Notes under the pieces: model-generated | What the model saw: only the letters and a program-made list of their open reading frames with translations | Databases searched by the model: none | What the model was told of the DNA's origin: nothing | Shown here: positions 5,486 through 6,580 of the stretch, piece after piece | How positions within the stretch are numbered: position 1 is the first letter of the stretch | Layout: each line of letters begins with the position of its first letter | Assembly: GCA_030614585.1 (NCBI GenBank) | Contig: JAUWTT010000234.1 | Span: 1-6,580 of the forward strand | Length of the DNA: 6,580 nucleotides | Direction: 5' to 3' | DNA from: Acidobacteriota bacterium | GTDB taxonomy: Bacteria; Acidobacteriota; UBA6911; RPQK01; JAPXNP01 | Program-made: the position numbers and the translations under genes

Positions 5486-6277
5486 ATGGATGAGAAGAAT
5501 GAGACCGGCGCAGATCCGTTTGGACGAGTAGACTACCGGCGTTTTGTCGCTTGGACCCGACGAATCGAAAGAGAGGCCCCTTTTCTAAAGAGCGTGCTCG
5601 AAAAAGCTCCTTCCGTGCGTGTTCTGGACCTGGGTTGCGGGACCGGGGAACACTCCCGTTTTCTGAACTCCCTTGGTTGCGAAACAGTGGGTGTTGACCG
5701 CTCAGAAACCATGATTCGGAAGGCGAAAGAAGAGCCTGTTCGAGGAGGCGTTGAGTTCGTGTTGGGAGACATTCGAGAACTTCCTTCACTCCTTACATCA
5801 GAATTCGGGATGGCCATTGCTCTCGGCAACACGTTGACCGGCCTCGTTGAAAACGAAGATCTCGAGAGGTTTCTTTCGGGACTTAGGACCGTTACCGTTG
5901 ACGGGGCATTGTTTCTCTTCCAGATACTCAACTACAAGCGAATCTTCTCGCAGGGAATCCGCTACCTGCCACCCAACCTGGTGGATGGTGACGACGGGTC
6001 CACAACCATCTTCTTGAGGCTCATGAACCAGCTGCCGAAGGGTAGGGTAGAGTTCTGCCCTTCGACGCTCAAATATGATCCCGAAGCGGATCCTCCCCTT
6101 AGGGTCACCCAAAGTCAGGTGATCACACTCCGTGGGTGGCACTTGGAGGAGTTGCGGGACCAACTCCGAGGCACGGGCTTTGAGGTGGAGGGTGTGTACG
6201 GTGACATGTCGGGAGGGACGTTTGACCCGGAAACATCACATGATCTGGTGGTTCTCTCGAGGAGAACGGGCGACTGA
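5486..6277 (+). CDS. Class I SAM-dependent methyltransferase
   Basis: This 263-residue cytoplasmic enzyme should move a methyl group from S-adenosylmethionine to an unidentified acceptor. The Rossmann core is clear: motif I VLDLGCGTGEHSRFL (46-60), the acidic ribose-binding end of strand 2 at VGVDRSETM (68-76, Asp71), GDIREL (94-99, Asp95, adenine contact), and the motif IV region AIALGNTLTGL (110-120). An N-terminal helix (YRRFVAWTRRIERE, 17-30) and an insertion at about 155-210 with NQLPKGRVEF and LKYDPEAD could shape substrate specificity. The pattern fits the broad Methyltransf_11/25 group and does not point to one substrate; small-molecule methylation is more likely than DNA or rRNA methylation. 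It is transcribed away from the HAD-unknown-PfkB operon, so co-regulation with it is possible but not shown. Heptad repeats begin twelve bases after its stop. Confidence 0.88.
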   Translation: MDEKNETGADPFGRVDYRRFVAWTRRIEREAPFLKSVLEKAPSVRVLDLGCGTGEHSRFLNSLGCETVGVDRSETMIRKAKEEPVRGGVEFVLGDIRELPSLLTSEFGMAIALGNTLTGLVENEDLERFLSGLRTVTVDGALFLFQILNYKRIFSQGIRYLPPNLVDGDDGSTTIFLRLMNQLPKGRVEFCPSTLKYDPEADPPLRVTQSQVITLRGWHLEELRDQLRGTGFEVEGVYGDMSGGTFDPETSHDLVVLSRRTGD

Positions 6278-6289
6278 AGACCAGGAAGC

Positions 6290-6359
6290 AGATGCTGGAT
6301 ACCAGATACCGGATGCCGGTCATCGGTGATCGGTAATCGGTTATCCAGTACCTTGGCTT
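6290..6359 (-). repeat. Reverse-orientation heptad array after the methyltransferase gene
   Basis: Ten consecutive 7-bp units keep phase across 6290-6359. They drift from AGATGCT and GGATACC, through GGATGCC, to GGTGATC, GGTAATC and GGTTATC. One array thus links the GGATGCC and GGTAATC repeat types that are separate in cassette 1, suggesting they are variants of one unit. Confidence 0.85.
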
Positions 6360-6388
6360 ACCACCAAGGCACCAAGCACACCAAGAAG
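6358..6388 (+). repeat. 'caccaag' core repeat, copy 2
   Basis: The stretch begins TTACCACCAAGGCAC like 363-402 and contains three CACCAAG units. It sits between reverse-type and forward-type heptads, the same relative place as in cassette 1. Confidence 0.65.
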
Positions 6389-6431
6389 ACGTCACCCAGC
6401 AAATTTCATAATCTTGACCACTCGTTCCTAA

Positions 6432-6487
6432 CCGGTATCCGGTATCTGGTTTCTGGCATCTAGTTTCCAGTCTCCATCCTCCTCCAT
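6432..6487 (+). repeat. Forward-orientation degenerate heptad array
   Basis: Eight 7-bp units keep phase across 6432-6487, starting with two CCGGTAT units and decaying to CCATCCT and CCTCCAT. The decayed end contains CATCCTCC directly joined to TCCATA, as if the hairpin motif seen at 512-542 had lost its middle. Confidence 0.75.
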
Positions 6488-6567
6488 ATTGTGCACTGAG
6501 ACGGGAGGGGCTATATTCAGAGGGACATCGATTGTTGATTGCGGAGACATTTACGCTAGATGAGATC

Positions 6568-6574
6568 GGAGGAG
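6568..6574 (+). promoter_or_regulatory. Strong ribosome binding site for a gene starting beyond the window
   Basis: GGAGGAG is followed by only six bases (AAAAGC) before the window ends, so a start codon is expected within the next few bases. The stretch 6488-6567 would then be its upstream region; I see no convincing promoter or other gene in it. Confidence 0.5.
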
Positions 6575-6580
6575 AAAAGC

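Noticed and set aside
5115..5789. Long minus-strand open frame spanning the divergent region
   Set aside because: It overlaps two well-supported genes in the wrong frames and has a Ser/Arg/Pro-rich, domain-free product.

Overview
The window looks like a piece of a bacterial chromosome from a Gram-negative-type organism. It has strong Shine-Dalgarno (SD) sites, a lipoprotein with an N-terminal lipobox, and an operon with 4-nt ATGA overlaps. Heptanucleotide tandem repeats, palindromic hairpins and 'caccaag' repeats are abundant between genes. Such repeat-laden spacers are my impression of environmental candidate-phylum, Planctomycetota-like or Sumerlaeota-like genomes. That taxonomic guess is weak, and no gene here fixes the phylum.

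Layout. 1-542 is a non-coding cassette bounded by a perfect 31-bp inverted repeat and filled with 7-bp tandem repeats. 569-1036 (minus) is a small alanine/threonine-rich lipoprotein built from seven 11-residue repeats. 1165-1709 (minus) is a secreted hypothetical protein broken by an early stop and a -1 frameshift. 1710-2495 is a second non-coding repeat island with the same hairpin at both ends and nested palindromes inside. 2496-5301 (minus) is a three-gene operon, transcribed in the order HAD phosphatase, conserved protein of unknown function, PfkB/RfaE-type sugar kinase. 5302-5485 is a divergent promoter region. 5486-6277 (plus) is a class I SAM-dependent methyltransferase. 6278-6487 is a third repeat island. 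The window ends with a strong SD site (6568-6574) for a gene that starts just beyond it.

How the parts may work together. The kinase, phosphatase and unknown protein overlap by four bases at both junctions, so they are almost certainly co-translated and probably act on one phosphorylated metabolite, plausibly a sugar phosphate. The unknown protein has very distinctive histidine-, glycine- and acid-rich motifs and is the likeliest place for new enzymology. The three repeat islands share modules (hairpins, GGATGCC-type heptads facing GGCATCC-type heptads, 'caccaag' cores). They look like one family of interspersed, probably once-mobile or self-expanding, non-coding elements.
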